Assembly: GCA_028023455.1 (NCBI GenBank)
Contig: JAQFVV010001039.1
Location: forward strand, 1 to 64,000
Direction: 5' to 3'
Length of the DNA stretch: 64,000 nucleotides
Source of the DNA: Epiperipatus broadwayi
Lineage: Eukaryota; Onychophora; Udeonychophora; Euonychophora; Peripatidae
The notes under the pieces are model-generated. The model was given only the letters and a program-made list of their open reading frames with translations, made no database searches and was not told the DNA's origin. Below, one piece after another: positions 24,976 through 38,194 of this stretch (within the stretch, counting starts at the first letter, position 1; the number at the start of each line of letters is the position of its first letter). A program made the position numbers and the translations under genes.

Positions 24976-25974
24976 GAAATCTTCATTGTGTATATCTGCA
25001 ATACTTTAAATAATTAATAATATAATGGCTTATTATTAGCACAACCGCTTTTTTTAATATTATATATAAGCACTATTATATAAATATAAAAATTATCTTT
25101 TTAATTGCAACACACAGTATAAAATTTGGTTGTCAGTAAATTAACTAAAAATAATTACTATTTAACTAATCAGCCATTAGTCAAAGACATTTCTTCAACT
25201 AGCTTTGACTTGAAGCCTAGACAAATAGAATATTTCAATCAATTCTCTACCTAGTTTAATAACAATTCATCTAGTACATCTCGGTGAGAGAAAGCATAAG
25301 ACTTAAGAAATAGACCTTGGCCTCGGGCAGCACAGGAAACTCATCCTGGATCAAGAATGCTCCTACTAATTCAAAGTTTCTGAGAAAAGGGCAAGTAGTT
25401 AGATTAAACAAATGCCCCCGAAGGCTCTTTTATATGTGAAAGTTAGTAAAATCAAACTACTATATTTAAACAACCACTAGCAATCAAATAAGTATTTTAT
25501 CAATTCAAATTCCTAAAAGTAAATCCGAAGTTGGAATTTTTTAAAAAAAAGGACATAAAAAAAAGTGAAAAAAGAACAGATGCTTCAAGTTAATAAGACA
25601 TGATTTTAAAAACAGAAAAAAAATAATCAAAAAAGTATATATCAACCTATCTTATATATATATATCAGATAGTATAAGATAAAAAGTTGTGTATAAACAG
25701 GTATGGCTAAATAATGGGATTTTAAAAAAAATCTTCAATAAGCATATGTCAACATTAAGCCAATTTATTACATATCAATTTAGATGAGGCAATAATATAT
25801 TTGACTTTGATAATTTGTATCAAATAAAAAAAGGGTTTATTTGCAGTTTATTTTCAGTGAATCCTTTAAAAATGTATAGATTTATTTAGTGCATATAATA
25901 TGTGTCATTAAGTAAATATATGTTATAAATAATCAGTTTAATATTTTACAGTAATTGTACATCATCAAATGTTC
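24976..25974. other. AT-rich sequence with one GC-richer patch
   Basis: The patch at about 25255-25440 (CTTGGCCTCGGGCAGCACAG, GCCCCCGAAGGCTC) stands out in composition. Read on the minus strand, it gives a mostly open frame containing SCAARGQGLFLKSYAFSHRD. I do not recognise it. It may be a fragment of an old coding or mobile sequence. Confidence 0.35.
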
Positions 25975-25991
25975 AAAGATTAAGTGATACT

Positions 25992-26103
25992 GTCAAACTT
26001 TGTTAGCCGAGAGGTCATCGCAGCAGCCTTGCAAGCAAGTAGTTGGTTGCAGACGATTGTGGGTTCGCCTCCCGGCCGATGCTATGACATATGAAAAAAA
26101 AAA
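25992..26103 (+). mobile_element. tRNA-derived SINE, copy 1, with TSD
   Basis: The body carries an A-box-like TTAGCCGAGAGGTC and a B-box GGGTTCGCCTCCC at tRNA spacing, as in class-II (Leu/Ser-type) tRNAs. It is followed by GATGCTATGACATATG and a poly-A tail. A 17-bp target-site duplication, AAAGATTAAGTGATACT, flanks it at 25975-25991 and 26104-26120. The perfect duplication suggests a young insertion. The length is about 112 bp, with no LINE-derived tail beyond the short TGCTATGACATATG. Confidence 0.9.
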
Positions 26104-26120
26104 AAAGATTAAGTGATACT

Positions 26121-26947
26121 CCCAAGAATTTTTATGATAGATTGGCCATTTAATATTGCCCTTAAAAATAAATAAATAAACAAATGGCAATATTACTTTG
26201 GAGTTCATAAGGAAATAAAATTCCGAATACTGTATATCAGAACTAAAATCAATCCAAAAATGTTGTGCTATAAAGTCTGACACTTGCAAACCACTGCACT
26301 AAGCTATGTAATGAAAACATTCTGTTTAATTGGTCTAAACTTTTATTTTATTTATTATTCTTAGCTTTAAATATGCCACTCTATCACTTGGTAAAACTCT
26401 CATTCAATATTAGCTACACATCAATATTAGCTACATACGGTCAATTTATATTACTGCTTTTAAACATCATTTTTTACTAAATATGGTATGTCACTATTGC
26501 TAGAACTTGCAATAAAAGCTGTGAAATGTTAACTTCTTATCAAATATTTTGTTTTTATTCATATATTTAAAGACTATAGTGGGATAATTTATCATCTTTG
26601 ATTAATGATTTACTTCGCCTGTCATGGAAGGACTATTAATACATATTTAATGCATTTTGTACTTTCAACTTAAAAGTTTTAATATGATTCATTGTGGATG
26701 ACTTAAAAAATCTTGCTGCTTTACAGTTTGATATCTTGCTTACAATCTACTTTCTAATACAAAAGCTTGTGATATTAGTATTTTAAAAATAGCAACAAAA
26801 ATCCCTCTTCTGTAAACTATATCCACTATCAAAAAAATTTGTCAATTACCTTATCCAAACATCTTTAACAGATCACTTTTACACTCTTTCTAAGAGATTT
26901 TAATTCACTTAAAAAGTTTTCTACTTAAAATATGATAAGGAGAGAAT
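26121..26947. other. Unannotated AT-rich sequence
   Basis: No gene or repeat partner is recognised. The minus-strand 98-codon frame over 25993-26289 merely crosses the SINE. Confidence 0.4.
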
Positions 26948-27104
26948 GTGCATTTGATGTGTTTCTCACCAGTGTTTGCTGCTTAAAAATTCTAATATTC
27001 CTATGGATGCAAAAGGTAAAGACAAATCGTAAACTAATAAAACCAAAGTCCATTTATTAGAATTAAAACTCACACCATATTATAGCTATATATTTTTACA
27101 TTCA
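26948..27104 (-). repeat. Right arm of long-range inverted repeat
   Basis: Inverted complement of 22486-22646 with only a few mismatches and a short indel. The similarity ends on the outer side at ATGAATG and on the inner side at AATGCAC in both arms. Confidence 0.75.
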
Positions 27105-27120
27105 TTTGATCAACTCAAAT

Positions 27121-27255
27121 TAATTTGGGATCTTTTTCTTGAAATAATAATAACTAAATATTTGTGCTGGATACCTGAAAAAAAAGTCATTAATTTGGGA
27201 TCTTTTTCTTGAAATAATAATAACTAAATATTTATGCTGGATACCTGAAAAAAAC
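27121..27255. repeat. 70-bp tandem duplication
   Basis: The unit beginning TAATTTGGGATCTTTTTCTT and ending GGATACCTGAAAAAAA occurs at 27121 and again at 27191, with one substitution in the common part. It lies just outside the right arm of the inverted pair. The minus-strand 60-codon frame across it is a consequence of the duplication. Confidence 0.9.
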
Positions 27256-27259
27256 TCAA

Positions 27260-28865
27260 TCCACAAAATCTTCAAAGTTTGCCTTGCCAAACTTAACCAC
27301 AATCAGAAATTATGTTAAATACACCTCATGAATTGGCTACTTTAAAATGTAGCTATATTTGTTTTATAAAATGTTTAAAAATGAGCTAATAATAACTAAC
27401 TGGATATTAAAATGGATTCTCAGGTGAAGATGTCAATGTCTTTGCATTTTTCTCTGAAAATAATTGATTATTATAGCATGAAAGTGTCAAATCCCAAAAT
27501 TCAATATATATTTATTGAAGTGATTACTTCATATGCAATTATAGCAAATGATTAAGATCATAAGAAACAGAGAGAGAGCAGTCTAGGGAAATAGAAAGTT
27601 TGTCGATATAATTTTTTTAATTTCTTTAAATATTACATAGAACATTCTAAAAAATGTAAACAAATTTAATTGGCAAGAAGTTAATATACATTTGTATACA
27701 CACAAACTATGTATTTATGTATACATGTTAGTGTGCAAATGTGTGTGGAAGCTATATATTTAAATTTTGACCAAAAATTACAGAAAGCAAGCAAAGTTTT
27801 GAAAATAGATTAATTGTACCTAATTAGATTGAATTGTTTTCTTTTGATTAAATGGATTTAATTATAATTTTTTTTTATTAAAAAATAATAATTATACAAC
27901 AATATTACATTAATCTAATAAGGTTCTGAAACCACATTAGTTATTAAAAGTTATAACAAGATCATAAATAATTAATTACAAAAGTCCCCGTTTTTACTTC
28001 AGCATTCTGGATTTTTTTTTTTTTGTTTTACAAATGTTCTACCAATTTATAGTGCATTCTATTTCATCCAGTAATATTTTTTTAAAAAAATATACACTTG
28101 CAGTTAATTTAGGCTAAAAAAATAATTAATATGCTACTTCAGGATTTGCAGTATTATGGGAAGAGTGAACAATCTTTTTAAGATTTCTCTTTCTTGGATT
28201 TTATGAAACAATGGAAGTAATATCAATGTCATACTTGCTTTGCCTGAAATTCATCCAAACATGACTGACAATATTTTTCACAAATTTGAACTTACACAAG
28301 GATGATATGTATACCAGTATAGAATAAATAAATCAAACTAGAAGTCTTTTATCTGCCACAAAAGAACAAAAATTAAAAAGATAAGAAACTGTAAGCTAAT
28401 ATTTTATTTGATAAATACCATCACCTAAATGCATGATTGTAAAAAAAAATAAAAATAGAAATTTTAAACTCTATTTCAAGAGATTTAATATATATTTTTT
28501 AATTTTATTTATTTATGAAAAATATTTATATGCTTAATTATAAATAATAAAATAGTTTGTTGTTGTATTATTATATGCTATATATTAGAACACTACAATT
28601 TTTTTTTTTAATTATATATTTAAGGAAACCAGAAAAATTGTGATTTATACTGCTAGTTATTACAATGGCTTAATAATAATGATGATGGTAAGAATCCTAT
28701 ATATAAAATATGAATTTTCTCTTTTGTATGATTTGTAAATGAATGTTTGTTTGATGATATCATAATCACTATGTTTATTTTAAGGAAATAATTCCACCAA
28801 TAAATAAAAAATGCAGGAAAAATATCAGTTTAAGTGCTCTTAACTACAAAGATATAGTATATATT
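27260..28865. other. Unannotated AT-rich sequence
   Basis: No gene or clear repeat was found. There are several A/T homopolymer runs. Confidence 0.4.
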
Positions 28866-28872
28866 TCACAGT

Positions 28873-29275
28873 AAAGGCTTCCATCCAGCTGCAGAAACAG
28901 TCACAAACCCTGATTCATCATTTGACATTAAGGCCCCCCATGCTTTCATCATCTGTCCATTTTCTAATATAGTTCAGATGAACAACATGCTTAGCAATAT
29001 TAATGAACTGTTATAAATTAGCAATGTTTAATAAAAAAAACATATTTACATTAAATCTTAAAAAAAGTTGTTGAAGCAACCAATTAAAAAAAAAGTTACA
29101 AATATTATATTTAATAAAAAAAATTACAAAAACGACCAGTGTTTTTGTATGCTATCCCAGCCAGCTGTAGAAACAGCCACATGTGCTGATTTGTAATTCG
29201 ATATTAAAGTGCTTTGTGCTTTCACAGTCTACCAATCCCCTAATATAGTTCAGATGAATGACATACTTATCAATT
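28873..29275 (-). repeat. Two diverged copies of an unknown repeat
   Basis: About 125 bp at 28873-28998 and 29148-29275 share CCAGCTG.AGAAACAG.CACA, GATTTGT/GATTCAT, ATTAA.G, TGCTTTCA and CTAATATAGTTCAGATGAA. On the minus strand both contain similar peptides, CDCFCSWMEA and TCGCFYSWLG, so an old coding fragment is possible. The flanking words ATTCAGAAAGTATTCCA (29294) and ATTCAGAGAGTGTTCCA (29584) also pair up. The family is not recognised. Confidence 0.5.
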
Positions 29276-29279
29276 AATA

Positions 29280-30275
29280 AATAGTAACTATTAATTCAGA
29301 AAGTATTCCAGTAAATATATATTTGAAGTGGTAAAGTGATCAAATATAAAGGATACATTTAAAAATGTAAATATTAATTTAGTTTATTAAAATTCAAAAA
29401 TGTATTTACATAATATTAAAATAATTTGTTTAATTTAAATTAAATCTTTAAAAAAATATCAGAGTAAAAAACACCATGGGCTTTTACAATATTGAATTCC
29501 AACATTGATAAACAGTATAACTATTAATAAAGGTAAAAAAAAAACTTACAATTGTCTAACTATCAGAAAAAATTTTTTTTTAATTCAGAGAGTGTTCCAT
29601 AGGTTGATATATAATACATATGTTATTTCCTGTATTTTAAATTTTTGTATTATTTGAATTACTTACCTGTATTAATGACTGAAATTAATTATAGTAGTCA
29701 GTTATTTAACTAGTTTCTAGAATAATTTATCTTTGTCTCTAATATTACCATCTTCAATTTGCCGTGTAATAATAATTACTTGTGATCATAAATCTATCTT
29801 TTCAGAATCATATAAGAATATATTACATCAGAGTATACAATCTTATCTGTGCATAAACTTTATAAAACTAATAAATAAAATTAATATTAGAATTCATTGT
29901 ATGCACTTGTCTTGTAAGTTTACAAGCCAGTTGTGGTATTGTATGTGTTGACTTTAGTATATACATAAATAAATCATAACGCCTCATTATTTTTTTACAA
30001 TTTGTCATTGCTTTGCAATCAATAATTTAATTTGAATAAGATGAGAAACTCGTGTGTCTATCTGATTTTAGTGGGCTGAAAAAAAAAAGAAATAGTTGAT
30101 TTGTGACAACACCAGAATGTGGAACTCATATACAGATTGCCCTTAGGTGATTTCCATGTAGGTTGCATATTTTTGACAAGTATAATATATAGGTGATAAA
30201 AATAATTAATTATTAAAAATAATATAAATGCAAAAATGATTGAAGTGATTAAAAATATTTATGTAAGTGTGTATA
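29280..30275. other. Unannotated AT-rich sequence
   Basis: No recognisable gene. A 72-codon frame at 29733-29951 lacks motifs. Confidence 0.4.
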
Positions 30276-30278
30276 AAT

Positions 30279-30399
30279 ATATATCATCATCATCATTATC
30301 AACCATTATCAATCGACTGCAGGATAAAGGTCTCTCCAAGTTTAATCCATCTTCTCCGATCTTTAGCTACTCTTCTCCACATCACCCGTGGGTGCAGGG

Positions 30400-30400
<1 letters not shown>
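30279..30400 (-). pseudogene. 5'-truncated LINE tail (C-terminus of ORF2)
   Basis: Read on the minus strand, this encodes WRRVAKDRRRWIKLGETF, then ILQSIDNG and a stop (TGA at 30299-30301), followed by a TGATGATGATGATAT tail. The pattern 'RVAKDR.RW..L.E.F' ending in a short tail and ATG repeats is the usual end of RTE-like ORF2s. The dead element at 16400-18245 ends similarly (RN.IKLENLLF). A TA microsatellite truncates the upstream side. Confidence 0.7.

Positions 30401-30401
<1 letters not shown>

Positions 30402-30468
<67 letters not shown>
30402..30468. repeat. (TA)n microsatellite
   Basis: About 33 uninterrupted TA units directly abut the LINE tail on its 5' side. Confidence 0.97.
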
Positions 30469-30469
<1 letters not shown>

Positions 30470-30470
<1 letters not shown>

Positions 30471-33400
30471 GGGTATAAAACATATATGTAGAATTTATAG
30501 GTATAATTGATTAAAATGAAGAATTTATAGTATGAAATATAAATAATATGTAAAAATTATGAGTTTATATATAAATATTCAGGCATTTATGTTTACTATA
30601 GATCTGAAGATTGCTGGGGCAATAGAAGGCATTATGATAATAAGTGTGTAATGCATTATAAATAAATGAATAGAGAAAAATGGTTGATATTAATATTGCA
30701 ATATACTGTCATAATATTTATTTTTAGCTAAATATACTGATGCATATCAAAATTTTCTCTGTCTATCCAGATTCAAACTACTGCTTTATTAAAATGTTAA
30801 AATATATACTTTTTCTGATCTTATTTCTCATTCCAAACACTTTAAAGTCAATTACTTGTCACTTATAATACTATATTTTACTATATACTCAATTTATTCA
30901 TGCTCTAATATTTAATACAATATGCAGCTATACAGCAGTAAAGTTGAGAAGAAGTGAGGGTATGTTTAAGCCACATGTTGTGAGCCAAATATAATGGGGA
31001 AAATGGATAAATATACATTCAGATAAGAAATCATCCAAAAGTAATGTATGTATATATTTATATACATTTTAGTGTAACTACTGCTCTGATTATAGTAAAC
31101 AATCTTGTTACCTAATACTAAAAATTAATTATTCATGAAGTATTTTTATTTGTTTTTGTATATCTATAGAAAATATAAATTGTATAATATATGTATGCAT
31201 AATTATTCTATATAGGATTTATGAGACTATGGCAAAGAGATAGTGTCTTTTAATCATATGAATGTTCTCAACAAAAAATTTCAGAAGTGGCTTTAATTCA
31301 CTGTAAAACTGCTAATTTTTATATTATTGTAGTAAATTTATGGTCATTTTATTGAGAAAAACATACCACATGATGCTGCCATCTCTAGAATTGTTTTACA
31401 AGTAAAAAATCAATTAAATTGAAATTTAAAGCTATAACAATGAGAGAAGGCAGACTTTCCAAGGCACTGATTGTCAACAAAAAGGAGTGATTGTCATCAA
31501 TTTTGACAGTTCTAAGTTATTTGTTTTGATTTTCAAAATGAAAATGCATATTTTAGAGGATTTTTTTTACATATTTATTATTATTTTCATAAAATATGTG
31601 TAAAAATATAATTATTTTAGAAGAATAGTTTAGATTTTAGTAAAAATTATTTACTTTTACAGGAAAGTAAAGGTTACAAAATGTTCATTTTATGCTTTCT
31701 GCTATACATTATTTTTATCAATTATGAATATAAATTTATTTTTGAAAAAACTTTCATTTACTTTAATAATTTGATAAATTATTAATTTGCTTTTTAGAAA
31801 GTAAACTAAAATGAATATAATATTAAAAGACAAATATATTGTTACTGCTGATTCTGTAATTGAACCAATCAAAAGTTTAAAACTTTAATTCACTCAGCCA
31901 ATATGAATATTTTTAGTTAACAGATGCAGAAAAGATTAACTATCTTTATAATATAAGAAAAAAGAGCTCAAAGAAATAAAAATAAATTAATAAATAATGT
32001 TAAGATAAAGAGACAGTTGAATTACATTATATGTTTCACATAGATTAATTATATCTAAAATGGAATTATATTATAGAACTATGTTAAAGGTGTAGCATCA
32101 GTATATACATAAATATACATATGTACAATAGCAGTTAAAAATATAATTTCTGTTAACTTGAATAAAATGAAATGATGGAATTTTAAATAAAGTCATATAT
32201 TTAATAATATTTAAAGAGGAGGAGGGGGAGCAAGCTGTTAGAGAAAGCAGTGTCTTTTTGTAACTTATGGACAAATTAAACTGTAAATATATATTCAGTG
32301 TAATAAATTTTATTAAATAAAAGCAATAATTCTGCCATTTCCTGCCATTTTTTAGAAATAACTATTGCCAAAAACTGATTTTTAATAATCATATCTTGGA
32401 TAACATAGTTAATATGACTGGATATGCAAATTAACTAACTCATTAATAAAAAAAATACTTTATTTTGTTATAACATTGGAAGGACTTCAACTGTCCTTCA
32501 TTTTTTTGCTTCTACCTTTAATACTACTTCGTCAGTTTTGTGTTCAATTTGACTGAAGTAATTTTAAGAACTAAAATATATCCATTTATCAGTTCTAAAA
32601 CATCTGAAGAGGAATCTATGGCCAAAAGAAACAATAAAGAATCTGAACCCTATTTACCAAATCACTGAATATTAATTTTTTTGTAGGACTAATTACAATC
32701 TCTGTTTTTATAGTTGTTAGAAATGAACATATAAAGTGCATATTTTCTGTAGTTTATTTAAATATTTATGATCATTTTTACAAAATATTTGTATAATAAT
32801 TATTTTAAAATAAAAGTACACATGATAATATTTTGATTTCAGTTGAAAAAGTTTTGCAGTTAAAAATACAAGTTAAGAAATTCATCATAATGGTAAAAAT
32901 GAAACTATGAATGAGAATAGTGTGCTAAACACAGCAGTAGGAAACATTTGTGAAATTTTAGTAATTATAAATACAATTTTAAGTTGTAGAACAGAATTTT
33001 AGATTTATGATGACTTAACATTAATTTGTTCATGTTTCACAATTGACAGAGATTTTATTAATTTATTTTTACCAATAGTGTTATAGAAGTCATTCAGTTA
33101 AAAAAAACAGTTATTTTTTTATTAATTTATTTTTTTACTGGTAATGTTACAGTCAGCCAATAAGAATAAAAGTTAATGTTATCATTACATATTTTACTAT
33201 TGTTTTTCTCTTTTGATATTCCTTCTTTGGGCAGCAGTTACAATTTTATTATATTTTCATGTTAAGATTTAAGAATTAAATCTTTTATAATCAGTACACA
33301 AGAGAATCAGGGAGTTTCAGAAACAAGAGATGATGCTTTAAAAAATCAGCCAGGCCACTTAATAAATAACAAGGTAATCTACAACTGGCACATTTTGGGA

Positions 33401-34530
33401 GATCAGCCATTTATTTTGGAAACTAGGGATAGTTTATCATTGTTTGGGTTTTGTATGTATAATAAGAATCTTCTGTCTGATGATCATTATCCCTTAAATA
33501 TCTGAATAAATTTTATCTGGCCTAAGATGAATTTGAATTTGATATCCTACTACTAAGTGCTGATATGCTATTTGCCTTTTTATATTTCAAACTTGTTTAA
33601 TTACTTCCACATCTTATGACAATACTTAAACAGAATATTAAAGCCATTGGCATATAATTAAGAGTATTTTTTGTTCATTAATCTAAAAACAAACTTTATT
33701 ATCTACTTAACATTTTATGGTAAATTTTTGCTACATTTCAAAAACAGCTTAATTTTAATCAGTTTTAAAATAAATAAAATAAAAAATGGGAATGTAAGTT
33801 TAATATTAAAAGTATTCTTTTTTAAAGATGATAATTTTAACGGTTTTATGAACTTAAAAAATTATTATAAAGGTTAAATGGTAATATTTATGCTCCTGTA
33901 AAATAAAATTCTATAGAATACCAGAGCTATTTATATTTCTAATATAAATGATTAATTCTAGACAAATTTTTGTTTTACTAAATTTAATTTTTACTCATAC
34001 ATATCTGAAATCAACAAAACAATAAACGAATGCATTTATATTTCAGTTTCTTTCTTCCCAGACAAATAATTAAAATGCTTTTTTTAAAAATTTTAATTGA
34101 AGATTTTTATTAAACTTTTAAGATATGTAATTGACATCTTTTGAAATAAGGAAATGCTTATTTGTATGAAATAGTTTAAAATTCAAATTATTAATATATG
34201 GCCACATGCAATAGTCACAACTTGTTCTATCACATAACTCCCCCTCTCCCCAACTAAAAAGAAAAAGTGGTCATAGAATTTAAGTCATTACTTATTGTGG
34301 GTTAACTTTTTTTCATCCCAATATTTCAGTTTGTTTTCTTATTTTAATGTTAGATGCTTTTATTTAGATAGTCTAGTTTACTCTGGGTCTACTTTTTTCA
34401 TTTATTATTTAGTCTGTTCTCTTATTCTATTATTATATTCTTTTATTTAGATTTTACCATATTTACAGAACCAATTCCTTTTTATTTATTTATTTGTTAT
34501 TGGAGAAATGTACTTTTTTATCAAGAGACC
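30470..34530. other. Unannotated AT-rich sequence, 4 kb
   Basis: No recognised gene. A 64-bp period duplication (ATTAATTTATTTTT...) lies at 33057-33180. A stop-free frame of about 70 codons without ATG spans about 33272-33505 (contains NQPGHLINNK and LGDQPFILETRDS). It is not recognised and may be chance. Confidence 0.35.
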
Positions 34531-34535
34531 AAATA

Positions 34536-35674
34536 CACCTGGGTCTCTTTTTACACGGACTTATTTAACATGATTTTGAAGTTACACGATTCATGTTTCA
34601 CCGGAAGTCGAACTCCGATAATGCGCTATTACTTTAAATAATAAATTTTGTGCACTTACATTATATTGAAAGTAATAGCACATTATTGGAATTCAACTTT
34701 CATTTTAGTAATTTCAATATTTTCAGTGCTTTATAATAATAAGATTTTATGCAATAATGAAATTAAAATCATAATTTCCACATTTTATGTATACACACAT
34801 TAAATTTTACAAGATTATAATGTAAATTTATTCAAACATTGTGCGTGTTAATTTTGCATTTTAAATCACATTCTGTTTTTGCTTTTTAAAAAAGAACGTA
34901 ATCAATTATTAATCATTTAGTGTCCGCAAGTTTATTTTTAAAAGGTGAGTAATAGCAGTGGGCACAATTAAATTTGACAATTAAAAATTAAAATCTGATT
35001 TTTAATTGTAATTAACAATTTAAAAATTACTTACGGTGACTTGAAATTAATGTGATGTAAAATGAAATTTGATTTTTAAACGGAATTGAAAATTAAAAAA
35101 TTAAAGACAAAAATAAGAATTTAAGTTTTAGTTGTTAGTTTTAATTAATTTTTTTCCCAGCAGTGGTGAATAAATGTTTTTTTATTATCATAAGTCTAAG
35201 TTCATAAACAATTAATAAAATCATCATCTCAAAGTTTAATTACTAATTACATTGTCAACAGAAAACCATTAACACAACATGAGAGTGAACATGGCGCTAG
35301 TTGTATTTTCTCTTGTGAGAATTGATTTTTTACCAGTTTGCAAATGAACGTGTTTTTCGGCAAATAGCAATAATAATTAAAACATGTATAAAAAAATGTA
35401 AATTATTGTACTGTAAATTATGCATAAAAATATATTATTTTGAATAAAATTAAATATTATAGTTAAAAAAAGTTTGTCTTGTATCAATTTTTTTCAAATT
35501 TGAAATTTTTTATTAGTCATATTTTATTTCCTTTTTTTTTTTTTTTGCACAAATTTTGAAAAATCACAGACCGCATCCCCCCTTTTTCAATGTAAGTTAC
35601 GTTTATTTTTGCACGATTTCGTTTGCATGTGTTTTCTGAGGCACCTATCTATCATGTAAAATGAGACCCAGGTG
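34536..35674. mobile_element. TIR element, 1.14 kb, TA target site (Tc1/mariner-like, non-autonomous)
   Basis: CACCTGGGTCTC.TTTTACA at the left end is repeated inverted at the right end (35653-35674). Both ends are flanked by TA (34534-34535, 35675-35676), the target of Tc1/mariner-type transposases. The interior has no transposase frame. Near the left end, 34607-34697 forms a hairpin whose 29-bp arms (GTCGAACTCCGATAATGCGC and its diverged complement) are separated by about 33 bases. The class is inferred from the TIR and TA only. Confidence 0.65.
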
Positions 35675-35676
35675 TA

Positions 35677-37735
35677 TATACATAATCTAAAAATTTGAAG
35701 AGAACTATTATCAAATCTTCAACTAAACTATACTTTTCTGCATATCCCAGTGATCTAAACATATTTATATAGAAAAAGCTAGATACATCAAAATAAGCAC
35801 AAACCAATGTTATTTAAAACTAATAAGTCATGAATAAGTCAGGAATTTGTCTACTAGATAAGTAAATGTGTGAACTTGCTCATTGCTATACTTCATTATC
35901 AATAAATCAACATTCCCCCAAGAGGTCCTATCTGATGCTATTCAAAATATGCAACTTTCTTATCTTAAGTGCTATTATATTACTTATTATATTATATACT
36001 TATTCAAATATTTGAGAAATTTACACAACATAACACAATATGAAGTTTGCTAATAGTCCTAAAAATATTACAAACCCCAATTTTCTCACAACTATTCCCA
36101 ATCTATTTTTTCTTTCTTTTTACTCTTGAGCTATAAATGATATTTCAAAAAGGTTGGCATTGCAATGTCATTTGCAAATCCATATTTTTTGTACTCTTAA
36201 AAAAAAATCTGCTTTAAACATTTCACACCATTCTTTACAGTCTTTCTGGCCCTTCTCTATACTTTCCCTATTTTATATTTGTAAAAACATCATAATTAGC
36301 TTGACGTATCACCTTTTTTGTAACTCTTTCTTTACAAAAACTGGTAATATCAGCCCTTTACCTAGTTTACTTAAATCAATTTATTTGGGTAATCAGTTTT
36401 CTGTGATCATTGTTGCTTTTTTTTTTTTTCAGGAGAATATATTTTTCATTTTATAATTCATTTCATGCTCTGTGATATTACATGGCATACTTCCCTAACA
36501 TAAGTGTAAATATTCTTTATTATCCACCTAGATATCAATTCTTACTTCTCTCCAGGTATTTCTTTAACAGTATTGATATCCTTATTTCAGATGACCTAAC
36601 AAATCTATTGATCTTATGATAATTGCTAATCTTTATGCTAGAGTAGATCTTTTTTTTAATTTTGCCTCTTTCTTTGTCTATCCTAGTGTGACATTTGAAT
36701 TAAGTAATTCTCTGGTTGATCTGTATAAAATTAGGTTGGTATTGATCATGAGAGAATTTTTGATTTTTGCATTATTTGTACTCATTCTATTGTAGACTAT
36801 ATTCAGTATCAAATATTTTTATTACTGCTTCCATAATTTTCTTATATCTAGTCAGCCTTTGCTATTGATAAGATTAATGATAATTGTAAATCTTTTTTAT
36901 ATGAATTTCTGGCTTTTTAACAAATGCTTCAGAATCTTGACAGCAGATTTTAATTTAACAATTTTTCTCAATTATTCATGTCATCTTCAATAATTTTATC
37001 TGCAACAGCAACACCTACATTGATGCTGTCAAGATATCTCTTATTTTATCATCTATGTTCTTAATTTTACAATCCTTCATCACATCACTAATCACAATCT
37101 CTTCCATAACTATGTATGATAATGAGTTTTTTTTGCCATATCATAAATTTTTGCTACTTTTAATTTACTTGAACTCTTTAACTAAATTCAGAATTTCAGA
37201 TCTTCACTGGTATCATTCACTAATGCCCTCTGATCAGGATATAGCATTGTACCTTTTGTTTTTTTAGGCCCACCCATATTACTTATATGCATTTTAGAAT
37301 CTTTAGGACTATTTATTTATAAATGTATGCTTTATTCACCTCTGATAATCTTCATTTATTTTTTTTCAAATACTCTTGTATAACATTTTAAAATTTCTTA
37401 GTTTCTCATAGCATTTTTGCATGCACTTTCAATTTTTTTCATCATTGCTTATAACTTCTCAAATCTAAGCATTCTTTCTGTTTGTTTTGTCACTATCTAT
37501 GCTTGTTCTTATTGCTCTGTTGTCTATTCTACATTTCCTGGCTATTCTTCTCTTGTATTTTTGGCTTCTCTACAGTCATCTGTTGTGTCAATTCTTGCTC
37601 CATTCTTTTAGTCTTCACTCTATTCATTATCATTAATGTTTTTAATTTATATTATCACTATATTAAATATAACTATAACATCACATGATCACCATTTCTT
37701 ACGCTTACACAATCTGTTAACTTTTCTCCATACAA
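35677..37735. other. Pyrimidine-rich AT sequence, no gene identified
   Basis: From about 36100 to 37700 the plus strand is T- and C-rich, giving several 60-100-codon frames on that strand (36154-36456, 37055-37267, 37417-37611, 37482-37688). None has a recognisable domain. The minus strand reads in short A-rich islands that might be an old LINE, but no RT motif could be confirmed. Confidence 0.35.
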
Positions 37736-37739
37736 TATT

Positions 37740-38190
37740 GCCCACCTAGTGCAAGTCATCATAATCAATAAATGATAAAAGATCAGTGCATCAAAATCCC
37801 TATTTAATGCCTGTTCATCCAATAACTCCAGAGTAATTTTTAGCTTATGGCTTTAATAAGTGTAAATTTTATATTTGAGAGTGCAGTAGCTAAATATTTT
37901 GATTTAATATATCTCTCCAAGTGAATTAGCTTGGAATAAAAGCATTATTGTATTTTCAGTTTGGCTCATATCTTTATAGTAACTAAAAAGGTAAAAAGTG
38001 GCTACTAGAAAGATGCATTACATCAAAAGATCTAGTTGCAATACCCTCATATCCAAAGCTTTTCACTGATGAAATACATAAGCTAGAAACTAGTCAGGGG
38101 ATATTGGATAAGTAGGCATTAGATAGGGATTTTGATGTGCTGACCTCCTAGCATTCATTGATTACTATGGCTTGCTCTAAGTGTCAAAGT
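37740..38190. repeat. Foldback element with about 90-bp inverted arms
   Basis: The left arm (37740-37832: CCTAGTGCAAGTCATCATAA, CATCAAAATCCCTATTTAAT) is the diverged inverted complement of the right arm (38096-38190). The roughly 260-base centre is non-coding. It is likely a MITE-like or foldback DNA element. The sequence just left of it matches 18905-18950. Confidence 0.65.
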
Positions 38191-38194
38191 TGTA

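Noticed and set aside
26000-26090. Functional tRNA gene at the SINE positions
   Set aside because: Acceptor-stem halves do not pair, and A-tail and target duplications show a retroposon.
27121-27255. Minus-strand TTTCAG/GTATCC junctions resembling recursive splice sites
   Set aside because: Donor GTATCC is a poor match, and the two occurrences are one site copied by tandem duplication.
33272-33505. About 70 stop-free codons with GT-AG-like edges (LGDQPFILETRDS)
   Set aside because: No start codon, weak acceptor without pyrimidine tract, frames of this length arise by chance here; noted only in the region entry.
36154-37688. Cluster of 60-100-codon plus-strand frames as a gene
   Set aside because: Explained by a pyrimidine-rich strand that lacks stop codons; no recognised domains or consistent frame.
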